A DNA stretch of 64,000 nt from Pseudazoarcus sp963975885 (GTDB taxonomy: Bacteria > Pseudomonadota > Gammaproteobacteria > Burkholderiales > Rhodocyclaceae): positions 131,095 to 195,094 of the forward strand of contig CAXBIS010000005.1 in assembly GCA_963975885.1 (NCBI GenBank), read 5' to 3'. Under the pieces are notes generated by a model, which saw nothing but the letters and a program-made list of their open reading frames with translations, was not told the origin of the DNA and did no database searches. A program made the translations under genes and the position numbers. Numbering within the stretch: the stretch's first letter is position 1; every line of letters begins with the position of its first letter. Below, piece by piece: positions 8,662 through 17,705 of the stretch.

Positions 8662-9051
8662 TCAGACCTCGATCAGGCGGATGGTGAGCCGGTACAGGCT
8701 GGCGTCGGTCATGTCGTTGGCCGGGCGCAGGGGCACGGCCTCGAATGGGGCTTGCAGGTCGAATCGCACGGTGAATTCGCGCGCGTCGGCCAGGGTGAGC
8801 GTGTAGGCTTGCCCGGCGTCGTCGGCCAGCGCGCGCAGGGCCTTGATGGCGCCGCGGCTGATCCACCCGCCGCGCGGGTTGCTGGCCAGGGTGATGGGCC
8901 GGCCGGCCTGGCGTTCGGCCTCGTCGATGACGAGCGCGCCGGCAATGGAGTGCTCGCGCACCTGCTCCACCGGCGACCATTCGAATTCGTTCTGCCACCA
9001 GATGTCGTCGGGGATCTGCACGCCGCCGAGGGTGTGATACGCGATGCTCAT
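8662..9051 (-). CDS. Distal tail assembly protein
   Basis: This 129-aa protein starts MSIAYHTLGGVQIPDDIWWQNEF and contains GALVIDEAERQAGRPITLAS. That pattern is typical of small siphophage proteins encoded directly after the tape measure, which join the tape-measure tip to the tail tip. It overlaps the tape measure gene by four bases and is followed by the 1185-aa tail protein three bases on. The role is inferred from order and resemblance. Confidence 0.65.
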   Translation of the reverse strand: MSIAYHTLGGVQIPDDIWWQNEFEWSPVEQVREHSIAGALVIDEAERQAGRPITLASNPRGGWISRGAIKALRALADDAGQAYTLTLADAREFTVRFDLQAPFEAVPLRPANDMTDASLYRLTIRLIEV

Positions 9052-11591
9052 GCGGCGCTCCGCTCTAGCTGTTCGAGCTCTCTCACGAGGGTTTCAGCGT
9101 CTTGTGCGGACGCCATGTTGACGGGGGTGCTGCGCCCGCCGATGTTGATGTTGACGGTGTGGGAGGTGGGCGCTGCGGAGGTGGCGCGCTGGGATGCTGC
9201 GCCCGAAGGCGAGCGCTCAGCGCGATCCAGAATCCGCTCAAGCTCGCCGCGCAACATGTCGGCGTCACCGCCCGGGGGGCCGAATCCGCGAAACGCAGAC
9301 TTGTTCGCCTCTCGGATCCATGCGTTGATGGTCTCGAGAAATTCGGCGCGGAGTTCCTCACCACCCACCGCCTCAGCGCGGCGCAGCACTTCTGAAAAAT
9401 CCTCGCCCGCCACTGCCCGGCGGCTAGACTCCGATCCGCTCGCATCATCGAAAATCGATCCGGTTTTGTCCGCAGCCTCTTGTGCTGCATCGCTGATGCC
9501 GGAGATTCGCCCGGATGTTTCGTCCGCGACCTGACCCAGTGCGCGTGTGGCGTTGGCCGCATCCGCCATGCTGCTCACCGTTGTTTTACCGGTGCTATCG
9601 ACCTGCACTTCCAGCCCGCGCATGGCGGCTTCCGATTGCACGGCGGCATTGGCGACGCCACCATTGGCCTCGATGGCTTTCTCGGCATACACCTCGAATG
9701 CGCGCTCAATGTCGCGGGCGCTGGCTGTGCCGCTGTCGCGGATCAGTTCGAAGTCGCGCCGGGCGTTGTCGGCGGCGCGCTGCAGGGCTTCGCTGCTGGT
9801 GATGCCGAGGCGCTCGTAGGCGGCGCCCACTTCCTCGGCGCTGGCCGCGGCGCCCTTGAGGTTATCGTTGGCCTCGGCGGCGGCGTTCGCGGCCTGCTGG
9901 ACGCCCTCGGCAGCCTTGCGCGATTCGCCGTCAACGTATTCGAAGCCCTCGCCCAGCGCGTCGAGCTGCTCGGCGGATAGCTCCGCCTGCTGGCCTGCCT
10001 TGGCGGCGGCTTCGCCCGCAGCGGCAGTGGCGGCAGCGGCTTGCTGCGCAGCCTCGCCGCTGTCGGTGTAGCCGTCGACGACTTGCTGCCAGGCCTCGGT
10101 GACGCGCACGGAGGATTCTTCGGCCTTCTTGGCGAATTCCTCGGAGACGTGCCACAGCGCGTCCGCCTCGAACTGGATGTTCTTGGCCATCTCGCTGAAT
10201 CCCTGCGAGACGCTGCCGAAGGTCAGGCGCGAAAACACGTCGGCGGTGTGAGCGGCGGCGCTGGTGATGTTGGAGAGCACGCCGGTGATGGCCTCGCCGG
10301 CGGCGTAGACCGTCATGCGGAAGCCTTCCCAGATGAAGTTCAGGCCGTTGAATACGTTGCCGAGCTGCCGGCCCGCGGCGGCGACGCGGCCACCCCAATC
10401 GTCGAGGATCTGCCCGGTGCGCTCAGCAAACTCGCGCAGGTCGCGCGCGACGGCCTCGAAGTCGATCTGGCCGACGAATTCGCGCACGGCACCGGCGGCG
10501 GACTGGAAGGCAGCGCGCAGGGCTTCGCCGAAGGCGCTGGCCGTGCCGTTGCTGACGAAATCGCGCAAGCGCTGCGCGAGGTCGACAATCTGCTTCGTGA
10601 GCGGCTCGAGCAGCGGCTCGACCACGGCACGGCGCACGGCATCCCAGGCGCTAGCAAAACCGCGCGTGGCGCCGCGCAGGTTGCCGTCCATGGTCTCGGC
10701 GGTGCGCCCGGCGGCGCCGTCGGCGTTTTCAAGCGAGGTGCGCAGCTCGTTGAGGCCGTCGATGCCCTGGTTGAGCAGCGCACGCAGGGCCGGGCCGGCT
10801 TCCTGGCCGACTGCGATGATGGCGCCCTTGCCGCGATCGCCGGCGCCGGCGAGCTGCACCAGGGCCTCGCCGAAATCCGATGTCGTGATGCCGGCATCGG
10901 CCAGCTCGCGGCGGAACTTGCTGGCCGGGTTGCTGAACTGCGCGAGGATGTTGTTGAGCGCGGTGCCGGCGCGGCTGGCGTCGATGCCGGCGTCGGCGAA
11001 CTTGCCGATGATGGCGACGGTGTCTTCCAGCGACAGGCCAAGCGCCTGGGCGGTGGGCGCGGCGTAGGCCAGCGCCTGGCCGAGGCCGGTGACGGTGGTA
11101 TTGGCACGGGCGGCGGCTTCCGTGAGCACGTCGGCCACGCGGCCGGATTCGGCCACTTCGAGGCCCATGCCGCGCACGGCGCGGGTGACCAGGCCGGCGG
11201 CTTCGGCAAGCTCCACGCCGTTGGCCTGGGCGAGGCTGAGCACGCCGGGCAGCGCCTCGACGGACTCGGAGGCCGAGAAGCCGGCGCGGGCGAGGTTTTC
11301 CAGCGCCTGCGCGGATTCCGTTGCGGTGTAACGGGTGGTGGTGCCGGCCTGGTCGGCGGCGGTGCGCAGGGCTTCAAGCTCGGTGGTGCCGGCGCGCGTG
11401 ATGGCCGCGACCTTGTCCATCTGCTCTTCGAAGTCGGCGGCGCTGGAGATGGCACCGCCGAACATGCGGATGCCGAAGTAACCCGCAATGGCCGCAGCGA
11501 TGCGGCCGGCGTTTCGCTGCAGACTGGCGAAAACGCCGGACGCTTCGTCCTTGGCGGTGATGAGAATGCGGGTTTTGGGATCGCGGGCCAT
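9048..11591 (-). CDS. Tail tape measure protein (TP901 core-type)
   Basis: This 847-aa, Ala-rich, largely helical protein has an N-terminal TP901 tape-measure core. DFEEQMDKVAAITRAGTTEL, ALENLARAGFSASESVEALP and LGLSLEDTVAIIGKFADAGI are recognisable core segments within the first 210 residues. Long coiled-coil stretches follow (residues about 480-750). In the family this protein sets tail length and helps DNA ejection. No separate tail chaperone frame of the lambda G/GT kind was found in the 72-base gap before it. Confidence 0.93.
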   Translation of the reverse strand: MARDPKTRILITAKDEASGVFASLQRNAGRIAAAIAGYFGIRMFGGAISSAADFEEQMDKVAAITRAGTTELEALRTAADQAGTTTRYTATESAQALENLARAGFSASESVEALPGVLSLAQANGVELAEAAGLVTRAVRGMGLEVAESGRVADVLTEAAARANTTVTGLGQALAYAAPTAQALGLSLEDTVAIIGKFADAGIDASRAGTALNNILAQFSNPASKFRRELADAGITTSDFGEALVQLAGAGDRGKGAIIAVGQEAGPALRALLNQGIDGLNELRTSLENADGAAGRTAETMDGNLRGATRGFASAWDAVRRAVVEPLLEPLTKQIVDLAQRLRDFVSNGTASAFGEALRAAFQSAAGAVREFVGQIDFEAVARDLREFAERTGQILDDWGGRVAAAGRQLGNVFNGLNFIWEGFRMTVYAAGEAITGVLSNITSAAAHTADVFSRLTFGSVSQGFSEMAKNIQFEADALWHVSEEFAKKAEESSVRVTEAWQQVVDGYTDSGEAAQQAAAATAAAGEAAAKAGQQAELSAEQLDALGEGFEYVDGESRKAAEGVQQAANAAAEANDNLKGAAASAEEVGAAYERLGITSSEALQRAADNARRDFELIRDSGTASARDIERAFEVYAEKAIEANGGVANAAVQSEAAMRGLEVQVDSTGKTTVSSMADAANATRALGQVADETSGRISGISDAAQEAADKTGSIFDDASGSESSRRAVAGEDFSEVLRRAEAVGGEELRAEFLETINAWIREANKSAFRGFGPPGGDADMLRGELERILDRAERSPSGAASQRATSAAPTSHTVNINIGGRSTPVNMASAQDAETLVRELEQLERSAA

Positions 11592-11662
11592 TGCGGCGGA
11601 TCGACGGTGGCGGCAGGCTCATGCGCCCGCGCGGGGCGGACGCATTGGCATGGCGCCGGGGG

Positions 11663-12589
11663 TCAGACGATGGCGAATTCCATGAACTTCGAGAGGCCGG
11701 AGCCGACGCGGTTGTCGTCGGAGAGCACCGTCATGGAGAGCGTGAGTTCGGCGAACTCGGAGCCGATGCGGCTGAAACCGCTGGTCGGCGAGAACTTGAC
11801 GCGGAAGTAGCGCCCGACCATGGGGTTGCCGCTGTCGACTTCGTTGAGGCCGTCGAAAATCATCTCGTATTCCTCGCCGGAATTGACCAGCGCCTGGATG
11901 ATGTACTGGGCGTTTTTCGTGTAGCCGACAGTGAGCGGCAGCGCGAGGTCGCCAACGAACTTGGCATCCGAAGCGGCCATCATCTGGATGCCGTGCGGCG
12001 TGCGGGCGTAGTCGGTGTCCTGCACCAGGGCGACGGGGCCGATGTCGCGCCAAGTGACGGTGCCGTCGCTGACGGTGGTGCCGTCGGTGGGCCACGAGGG
12101 CTCGACGCTCCCGGATTCGCCGGCCACGGTGACGATGTAGGCGCGGCTGGTGTCGGCGATGAGGTCGCCCACCGCGTATTCGGTGGTGGCGGCCCACGAC
12201 GCGGTGGCGTCGATGGCGACGGTGATGGCTTCGGCCGGGTCGGGGATGCGGGCGAAGGTGACGCGCTCGCGCGGCCAGGCGAGCGCGGCCTCGTCGGAGA
12301 CGGTGTCGCTGGCTTCCAGCTCGTAGGAGCCGCGCAGGCCGATGGCGATGGTCTGCGGCTTGATGTCGTTGACGACCAGTTCGGCGGTGACGGACGACAC
12401 CGTCTCGGTCACGTCCAGCTCGCCGCCGCCGACCTCCTGGAAATTCTGCCGGCCTTCGCGCTCGACCTCGATGGTCTCGTTCAGGTTGATGACGTTGCCC
12501 AGGCGAAACTGGCGGCCCAGGCCGTTCTTCGGGCGCAGGCTGACATGGCCCTTGCCCTTGTAACCGCGGGTGGTGGAAGCGAGTGGCAT
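11663..12589 (-). CDS. Major tail tube protein
   Basis: This 308-aa protein starts MPLASTTRGYKGKGHVSLRP. It has the composition of tail tube subunits: LGNVINLNETIEVEREGRQ, ELVVNDIKPQTIAIGLRGSYE and a long beta-rich body. It lies between the tail-completion gene and the tape measure, where siphophages place the tube gene. A segment near residues 165-205 (DLIADTSRAYIVTVAGESGS) looks like an inserted small domain, possibly an Ig-like or fibre-type decoration. Assignment rests on gene order and residue pattern. Confidence 0.82.
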   Translation of the reverse strand: MPLASTTRGYKGKGHVSLRPKNGLGRQFRLGNVINLNETIEVEREGRQNFQEVGGGELDVTETVSSVTAELVVNDIKPQTIAIGLRGSYELEASDTVSDEAALAWPRERVTFARIPDPAEAITVAIDATASWAATTEYAVGDLIADTSRAYIVTVAGESGSVEPSWPTDGTTVSDGTVTWRDIGPVALVQDTDYARTPHGIQMMAASDAKFVGDLALPLTVGYTKNAQYIIQALVNSGEEYEMIFDGLNEVDSGNPMVGRYFRVKFSPTSGFSRIGSEFAELTLSMTVLSDDNRVGSGLSKFMEFAIV

Positions 12590-12593
12590 GACG

Positions 12594-13019
12594 TTACTCC
12601 TGAGGTTGCACCCGCAGCGTCACGCTGGGGATCGTGATGTTGATGCTGTAGCGCCACACGCCGCCGAACTCGTCGGGCGGCGCGCCGGCGTCGAACTCCA
12701 CCTGGCTGTGCTCGCCGGTGGGCTGCCAACCGATGAGGCGGCGCAGGATCTCGGTGAGGCCGGCCAGCGCGGCCGTGCGGTCGGACTCGCTGGCGCGGGC
12801 GCCGGCGACATACAGCGAGACGGCGAAGCGCTGCTCAACCTGCGCGGCGTCAGTGGTGCGGGCGGTGATGGGTGCCCCACCCCATTCCGTGCGCAGGAAG
12901 ATGGGCCGAGTGCCGCTCTGGCCGATCTCGGGCAGCGGGTCGAGCGTGCCGTGCAGCGTCACGCCTGGCACGGCACCGTCGAGCAGCGCGTGCAGGTCGG
13001 TTTCAAGCTGCGCGAACAT
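12594..13019 (-). CDS. Tail terminator/completion protein (gpU-like)
   Basis: This 141-aa protein starts MFAQLETDLHALLDGAVPGV and contains SDRTAALAGLTEILRRLIGW and RYSINITIPSVTLRVQ. This matches small siphophage proteins that cap the tail tube and connect it to the head. It overlaps the preceding connector gene by ATGA and is followed five bases later by the tail tube gene. Function is inferred from size, position and residue pattern. Confidence 0.7.
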   Translation of the reverse strand: MFAQLETDLHALLDGAVPGVTLHGTLDPLPEIGQSGTRPIFLRTEWGGAPITARTTDAAQVEQRFAVSLYVAGARASESDRTAALAGLTEILRRLIGWQPTGEHSQVEFDAGAPPDEFGGVWRYSINITIPSVTLRVQPQE

Positions 13020-13327
13020 CAGCCGGCCTCCACGTACACGCCGACGAGCTGCGCGACGCGCTCGTGCGCGTTGATCCGCTCGGGCGTGTCGGCCACGCGG
13101 TAGTCGGCGCCGTCGATGCTGAGCACGTCGCCCGCCTCGAGCACGGCATCGGCCGAGAGGTAGCGCAGGGTGTGGTCGCCCACCATGGCACTGCCGTCGA
13201 AGGCGGAGCGGTCGGCCTGGTCGAACTGCGCGGTGAAGGGCTGGCCGGCGGCGGGGGTGACGGCTGCGTTGTGCAGCCGCCGACCGGCGTCGGCCATGCG
13301 CTGTTCGAGGAGGCCGAAGGCGCTCAT
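13019..13327 (-). CDS. Head-tail connector protein (gpFII-like)
   Basis: This 102-aa protein has LRYLSADAVLEAGDVLSIDG and YRVADTPERINAHERVAQL. This is the pattern of the small head-tail connectors of the gpFII class, often called ATP-binding sugar transporter-like proteins from phages. It lies between the capsid-associated DUF2190 gene and the tail terminator, with short overlaps to both. Such proteins sit between the portal stack and the tail. Confidence 0.7.
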   Translation of the reverse strand: MSAFGLLEQRMADAGRRLHNAAVTPAAGQPFTAQFDQADRSAFDGSAMVGDHTLRYLSADAVLEAGDVLSIDGADYRVADTPERINAHERVAQLVGVYVEAG

Positions 13328-13701
13328 TACGTCACCGTGCCCGGCACGCCGGTGAACAGCACGGCGAGCGTGGTGGCACCGCTGCCGGCGCTCTCTGCGG
13401 CGACGGCCGGCGGGCCGGTCACATCACCGGTGGCCGGCGTGGCGAGGTTGTCGTCGAACGCGCCCGCGCTGGCGTTGGCGGACACGTCCCAGGTGAGGGA
13501 CTCGCCCTGGGTGATGACCGCGCCGGAAACCTTGGGCACGCGGAACACGCCACGGATGGCGACCGAACCGGTCGCACCGTTGGCAATGTCGGTAAGTGCC
13601 ACGCCGAGGATGTTGCCGAGCTTGACGACCGAACCGCTGGTGATGTCTGCACCGGCGGTGTAGTCGATGACGTTGCCGTCCTGAATGAAGTTGCTGGCCA
13701 T
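13327..13701 (-). CDS. DUF2190 capsid-decoration-type protein
   Basis: This 124-aa protein starts MASNFIQDGNVIDYTAGADI. It shows SGSVVKLGNILGVALTDIANG and SLTWDVSANASAGAFDDN, typical of DUF2190, a family usually found right after the major capsid gene and regarded as capsid decoration or stabilisation. A clear AGGAGAGC ribosome site precedes ATG 13701. A GC-rich hairpin separates it from the capsid gene. Confidence 0.8.
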   Translation of the reverse strand: MASNFIQDGNVIDYTAGADITSGSVVKLGNILGVALTDIANGATGSVAIRGVFRVPKVSGAVITQGESLTWDVSANASAGAFDDNLATPATGDVTGPPAVAAESAGSGATTLAVLFTGVPGTVT

Positions 13702-13716
13702 GTTGCTCTCCTGGTG

Positions 13717-13738
13717 CGGGCCGGCGGCAACCGGCCCG
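13717..13738. other. GC-rich hairpin between capsid and DUF2190 genes
   Basis: CGGGCCGG and CCGGCCCG flank a six-base loop. There is no T tract on the minus side, so a full rho-independent stop is unlikely. Such hairpins between capsid and following genes may protect or process mRNA or cause partial termination, so that capsid is made in excess (inference). Confidence 0.5.
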
Positions 13739-13752
13739 TGGTGGGGTTACGA

Positions 13753-15822
13753 TCAGCCGCCCTGCACGACGCCGGTGTTGGTGACGGCACCGCGGAAATC
13801 GACCGCGCCGACGCCGTAGTCGAGGCGCACCTTCCAGCTCGAGCCGTCGACCGTGAAGCCGGTCTCGAGCTCGAGGTACGGCTCCTGGTTGCCGTCGAGG
13901 AAAACCACTTCGATGCAGGCGGCCTCATTCGGGTCGGCGAACAGGTAGCGACGCGTGCCGGTCAGGCGCGGCGTGTCGACGATGTCGCTGAACAGGCCAT
14001 TGACCATGTTCGGGCGCTGGAGCTTGCCGGAGGTGTCCGGGTCGTATTCGGCGCTGTTGATGACGCGCGCCTGCCCACCCAGGCCGAGCGGCACGAGCAG
14101 CACGGCCGGGCGCAGGTCGAGGAACTCGTCGCCGCCGATGTCCGTCTGGCTGGCCATGACGACGCGGTCGGCGTCCAGCCCTTCGACGCCCAGGGCGCTG
14201 CCGGTGCCGAGGTTGTTGTGATCGGCGTGGAACAGCGTCTTGCCGTCGAGCATCGTGGGGCCGAGACCGCCGTTGAGCGCGAGCATGGCGTAGACGTCGG
14301 CCTCGACAGTGCGCGCTGCGGCACGGCCGAGCGAGTTGGACAGGCCGATGAATGCGCCCAGGTCATCGTTGATGATGGCCTCGCGGCTGAGGTTGATGAT
14401 GTTGCCCTTGGTGCTCGCGCGCACGGAGGCCTTCTCGCCGTCGGGCACCGCCTTGTGCTTGAACTCGCCGAGCTCGTTGAGCGCGTCGAGGTTGCCGAGG
14501 CTGCCGATGCGATAGCGCGGGTGGTCGCGGAAGTCGCTCACGCTGCCGGTGCGGCAGAAGCGGCTCCAGGTGTCCGGCGCGGCGGCGTAGGCGGCCTGCA
14601 GCGTCTTGTGCATGGCGTTCTCGAGCAGCACCGGGAAGTCGCTGGTGCTCTGCGTGAAGGCGGCGGCGACGATCTGGCGCTGGTCCATGTTCTCGTGCCG
14701 GATGCCGGCGCGGGCGAGACTGTCGCGGGCGATGTCGAGCAGCTTGAGCGAGCGGAAGCCGCCGGCCATGGCCTGCTCGCGCGTGGCGCGGTCGGCCACG
14801 CCGGCACGGGCCAGCACGGCTGCGACGATGGCGGTGCGGCGCTTGTCGGTTTCGTCCTCGACGGTCTCGACATGGGCGGCGCCGACCGGCTTGGCGTCCT
14901 TCGCCAGGTGGGCGAGGATCTGCTTCGCGGCGGCGTCAGGCGAGCACTCGGTGTCCTCGAGGCAGGCGTCGCGGATGGCGACGATCCCTTCGATACCGCG
15001 CTCGACGAACGGCGCGAACTCGGCGCGCACGTCCTCGCGGCGCTTCTTCTCGGCGGCCTTCACCTTGGCGGTGATGGCTTTCTCGTCGGCGGGTTGCGGT
15101 TGCGCCGCCGGGGTCTCTTTCTCGGGCATGGTCTGCTCCTTGGGTTGATTCGCGGCGGCTGCCGCGGGCGCTGATACTGGATCGGGGAGCCGCTCCGCAG
15201 CCGACGGGTAGCGGGCGAGTGCGGACTTGGGAATGACCGCGGAGGCGGCAATCGGGAGCGCCGAGACGACGGTGTCGACGAAGCCTTCGTCGGCGGCCTC
15301 TGCGGCGGTGTAGTAGTGGTCGACGCGGTCGGTGAGCAGCGCGAGCACGTCGTCCATGCTCTTGCCGGTCTTGGCGGCGTAGCTCGTCGCCATGGCTTCG
15401 GCCCACTTGTCGAGCATATCTGCGGCTTCGCGGAAGTCCGCACTGTTGCCACCGGCGACCGTCCACGGCGCGTGAATCATGAGGATGGCGTTTTCGGCCA
15501 TCTCAACGGTGTCGCCCGCCATGGCGATGAGGCTGGCGATGCTCATGGCCATGCCGTCGATGGCGACGGTGATGTCGGCCGGGTGGCGGCGGATGGCGTT
15601 GTAGATGGCCAGGCCGTCGGGCACGGACCCGCCCACCGAGTTGATGCGCACGGTGATGCGGTCGGCCTCGATGGCGCCGAGGTCTTTGACGAACTGCGCG
15701 GCGGTGACGGTTTCGTCCCACCACGATTCGCCGATGTCGCCGTAGATGAAGATCTCCGCCGTGGCGGAGGCACCTTCGGCGCGCGGGCCTGATGCCCGGA
15801 TGGAATACCACTTCTTCGGCAT
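13753..15822 (-). CDS. ClpP-like prohead protease / major capsid protein fusion
   Basis: This 689-aa fusion has residues 1 to about 200 as a ClpP-type serine protease. INSVGGSVPDG is the oxyanion segment, GMAMSIAS carries the nucleophile Ser94, and MIHAPW carries His117. Residues about 200-260 are a Pro/Ala/Gln-rich linker and a charged helical scaffold-like part. Residues about 300-689 are a phage capsid domain with GDEFLDLRPAVLLVPLG and LFADPNEAACIEVVFLDG. In such phages the protease matures the prohead. Start 15822 follows GGGAGC and gives a sensible protease N-terminus. An internal, in-frame start with a strong ribosome site exists at Met232 (see 15127-15141). Confidence 0.9.
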   Translation of the reverse strand: MPKKWYSIRASGPRAEGASATAEIFIYGDIGESWWDETVTAAQFVKDLGAIEADRITVRINSVGGSVPDGLAIYNAIRRHPADITVAIDGMAMSIASLIAMAGDTVEMAENAILMIHAPWTVAGGNSADFREAADMLDKWAEAMATSYAAKTGKSMDDVLALLTDRVDHYYTAAEAADEGFVDTVVSALPIAASAVIPKSALARYPSAAERLPDPVSAPAAAAANQPKEQTMPEKETPAAQPQPADEKAITAKVKAAEKKRREDVRAEFAPFVERGIEGIVAIRDACLEDTECSPDAAAKQILAHLAKDAKPVGAAHVETVEDETDKRRTAIVAAVLARAGVADRATREQAMAGGFRSLKLLDIARDSLARAGIRHENMDQRQIVAAAFTQSTSDFPVLLENAMHKTLQAAYAAAPDTWSRFCRTGSVSDFRDHPRYRIGSLGNLDALNELGEFKHKAVPDGEKASVRASTKGNIINLSREAIINDDLGAFIGLSNSLGRAAARTVEADVYAMLALNGGLGPTMLDGKTLFHADHNNLGTGSALGVEGLDADRVVMASQTDIGGDEFLDLRPAVLLVPLGLGGQARVINSAEYDPDTSGKLQRPNMVNGLFSDIVDTPRLTGTRRYLFADPNEAACIEVVFLDGNQEPYLELETGFTVDGSSWKVRLDYGVGAVDFRGAVTNTGVVQGG
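15127..15141 (-). promoter_or_regulatory. Internal ribosome binding site and in-frame ATG in the protease-capsid gene
   Basis: On the minus strand AAGGAG (15136-15141) lies six bases before an in-frame ATG at 15127-15129. Translation from here would give a 458-aa protein lacking the protease, starting MPEKETPAAQ. The same layout (nested in-frame start) is established for the lambda C/Nu3 pair. That it is used here is inference. Confidence 0.5.
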
Positions 15823-15886
15823 TTCTGCTCCCGGTGTGTTGGTCGGCTGCCGTGCTGGTGAGCAAGTGGAGCCACCGTAACGGCGC

Positions 15887-15926
15887 GGCTGTGCCACTTT
15901 TAGGGACGCGATGACAAAACCTGCGC
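15887..15926 (-). repeat. 40-bp late-operon repeat, copy 2 (upstream of capsid gene)
   Basis: It matches the copy at 17665-17704 at 34 of 40 positions with no gaps. In minus-strand orientation the best-conserved parts are CCCTAAAA and TGGCACAGCC. It begins two bases after the portal stop codon and ends 64 bases before the capsid start, so it is intergenic and 5' of a structural gene like the other copy. Possible roles are a late promoter/activator site or an RNA-level element. Confidence 0.65.
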
Positions 15927-15928
15927 CG

Positions 15929-17410
15929 TTAATCCTCGTCGTCGTCGAGCGCGTCGGCGGCCAGTTCGGACGCCGAGAAGCGCACGCCCAGTTCTTCGGC
16001 ACGGTCGCGGAACTGCTTCATCTGCTCGAGCACGTCCAGCGGGTTCTGGCCGCGGCGGCGGATAGCTTCGATCTCGCTGGCCAGGCCGGTTTCGATGAGC
16101 ACCTTCCATGCGGTGGCCTCGCGCACGGGGTCGATCCACGGCATGGCCGCGGCGATGTACATGGCGTCGTCCTCGGTACCGGCGACGACATCGCGCGGAA
16201 TCGGGACCACGCGCGAGAGGTGGCAGGCGCGGACGAACTCTTCCCACACCGGCTGCTGCAGCTCGCCGACCATGTCGTCGGTGAGGCAGGCGTAGTGCAC
16301 CCACTGCTCGACCAGCTCCTGCCGCTGGGCGCTGTAGGTGCCGTTGTAGTCGCGGCTGACGGATGAGTACGAGGCACCGAGGCCGGCGGCGACGGCGCGC
16401 AACTGGCCCTGGCGGAATGTGATGAGGTTGGGGTTCGGGCGCTTGGAATCGACCAGGTCGATTTCCTCGCCGACGCCGAGGTCGTCGATGATGGTGCCGG
16501 GTTGCAGCTTGATTTCGCGCGGCGGCGCGGGCGTCTCCGACGGCTGGTAGATATCGGGCGAGCCCTTGCGCACGTAGGCGGTGAGCATGGCGGCGATCTT
16601 GGCCGCGACGCGCTCGGACTCTTCGTAGTCCTTGATGTCCTCGAGGCGCGTGATGATGCTGGCGAACTCGCTCACGCCGCGCACCTGGCCGATGTGATCG
16701 AGCGTCGCGATGTGCAGCACGCGGTCCCACGGGATGCGCACGGTGTTGCGCGTGTAGGGCATTCCGATGCGGTTGGCGGGCTGCCGCAGCACATGCACCG
16801 CGCGCGGCTTGCCCCATGCGTTGCGCTCGACGCCCTGGACGATGCCGCGCGCGTCGTCGTTGAAATCCATGGGCACCCAGTCGGCCTCGAAAGCCTCGAT
16901 CGAGAAAGGCACGCGGGATCCGTGGTCCAGATCGGCGCGCACACCGGTAATCATCTGGCCGAACACTTCGCCGTCGCGCAGCCACGACCACGCCAGGGCA
17001 CGCTGCATGCGCGTCCAGGGCATGCGGTGCGTGACCTCGGGGCGGCGTTTCCAGTCTCGCCAGGCCTCGAGCAGGTCGCGCGCATACTCCTGATGGATGG
17101 TGCCGTCGCGCCGGCGCGGCTGCGGATCCACGCCGACACCCTTCGGCCCGACGATGTTGTTGACCATGACGCGCAGCGCACCACGCGCGATGTCGTGGTT
17201 GCGCGCCAGGTGGCGCGCCTGGGCGCGCACGGCGGCAGCGCCCCGCTGCACCAGTTCGTTCTGGCTGCCGCGCTCTCGGTGGAACTTGCGCAGGCGGGAA
17301 GGCTCGCCGGCTTCGTAGTGGGCGAGCACGGCACGAGCCGCGCGGCGGCGCAGGGCTGCACCGGGGGCGAGGTAGGCGATGAGGCGGTCGATTGCGTTCA
17401 TCCGCGTCAC
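15929..17410 (-). CDS. Portal protein (lambda type)
   Basis: This 493-aa protein has the lambda-family portal layout. LARNHDIARGALRVMVNNIVG lies near residue 70, GIVQGVERNAWGKPRAVHVL near 190, and RIPWDRVLHIATLDHIGQVRG near 225. SYSSVSRDYNGTYSAQRQEL near 350 is the typical clip/wing region. It forms the dodecameric DNA channel at one capsid vertex and docks terminase. It overlaps the gpW gene by four bases. The C-terminal acidic tail (DALDDDED) is common in the family. Confidence 0.95.
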   Translation of the reverse strand: MTRMNAIDRLIAYLAPGAALRRRAARAVLAHYEAGEPSRLRKFHRERGSQNELVQRGAAAVRAQARHLARNHDIARGALRVMVNNIVGPKGVGVDPQPRRRDGTIHQEYARDLLEAWRDWKRRPEVTHRMPWTRMQRALAWSWLRDGEVFGQMITGVRADLDHGSRVPFSIEAFEADWVPMDFNDDARGIVQGVERNAWGKPRAVHVLRQPANRIGMPYTRNTVRIPWDRVLHIATLDHIGQVRGVSEFASIITRLEDIKDYEESERVAAKIAAMLTAYVRKGSPDIYQPSETPAPPREIKLQPGTIIDDLGVGEEIDLVDSKRPNPNLITFRQGQLRAVAAGLGASYSSVSRDYNGTYSAQRQELVEQWVHYACLTDDMVGELQQPVWEEFVRACHLSRVVPIPRDVVAGTEDDAMYIAAAMPWIDPVREATAWKVLIETGLASEIEAIRRRGQNPLDVLEQMKQFRDRAEELGVRFSASELAADALDDDED

Positions 17411-17622
17411 TCGCCCGAGAGGTTGGCGACGGAGAATCGCAACCCGCTACCGGATTGTTCGCGGTTCAGCTGGCGTTGCAGGCGGTCGATCTGCGCCTGC
17501 ACGTCGCGCAACTCGGCCATGCGGTGGGTGCGGTCGCCGCCGCGGAATTCCTGCGCCTGGAGGATCGCGGCCTCGGCGGCGAGGTAGGCGTCGAGTCGGG
17601 TCTGCGTGGTGGTGGTAGGCAT
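17407..17622 (-). CDS. Head-tail joining protein, gpW family
   Basis: This 71-aa protein has a helix-rich N-terminal part (TRLDAYLAAEAAILQAQEFR) and RMAELRDVQAQIDRLQRQLN, typical of gpW-like proteins that sit between terminase and portal genes. In the family it binds under the portal and is needed before tails attach. It overlaps the portal gene by four bases. A copy of the 40-bp repeat lies 42 bases upstream of its start. Confidence 0.85.
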   Translation of the reverse strand: MPTTTTQTRLDAYLAAEAAILQAQEFRGGDRTHRMAELRDVQAQIDRLQRQLNREQSGSGLRFSVANLSGE

Positions 17623-17664
17623 TGCGCGCGCCGGTGGCTGTAGGCCACTGCACGCTACTGCGCA

Positions 17665-17704
17665 GGCTGTGCCATTTTTAGGGGCGCGGTGTCACAAACT
17701 GCGC
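17665..17704 (-). repeat. 40-bp late-operon repeat, copy 1 (upstream of gpW)
   Basis: This is the partner of 15887-15926 (34/40 identical). It starts immediately downstream of the Mor-like gene stop and lies 42 bases upstream of the gpW start. In minus-strand orientation it contains CCCTAAAA and TGGCACAGCC. Being next to an activator gene, it is a candidate target of that activator. Confidence 0.65.
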
Positions 17705-17705
17705 A

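Noticed and set aside
15887..17704. Sigma-54 promoters at the 40-bp repeats (TGGCAC element)
   Set aside because: Only one copy keeps GG-N10-GC and neither has TTGC at the -12 position.
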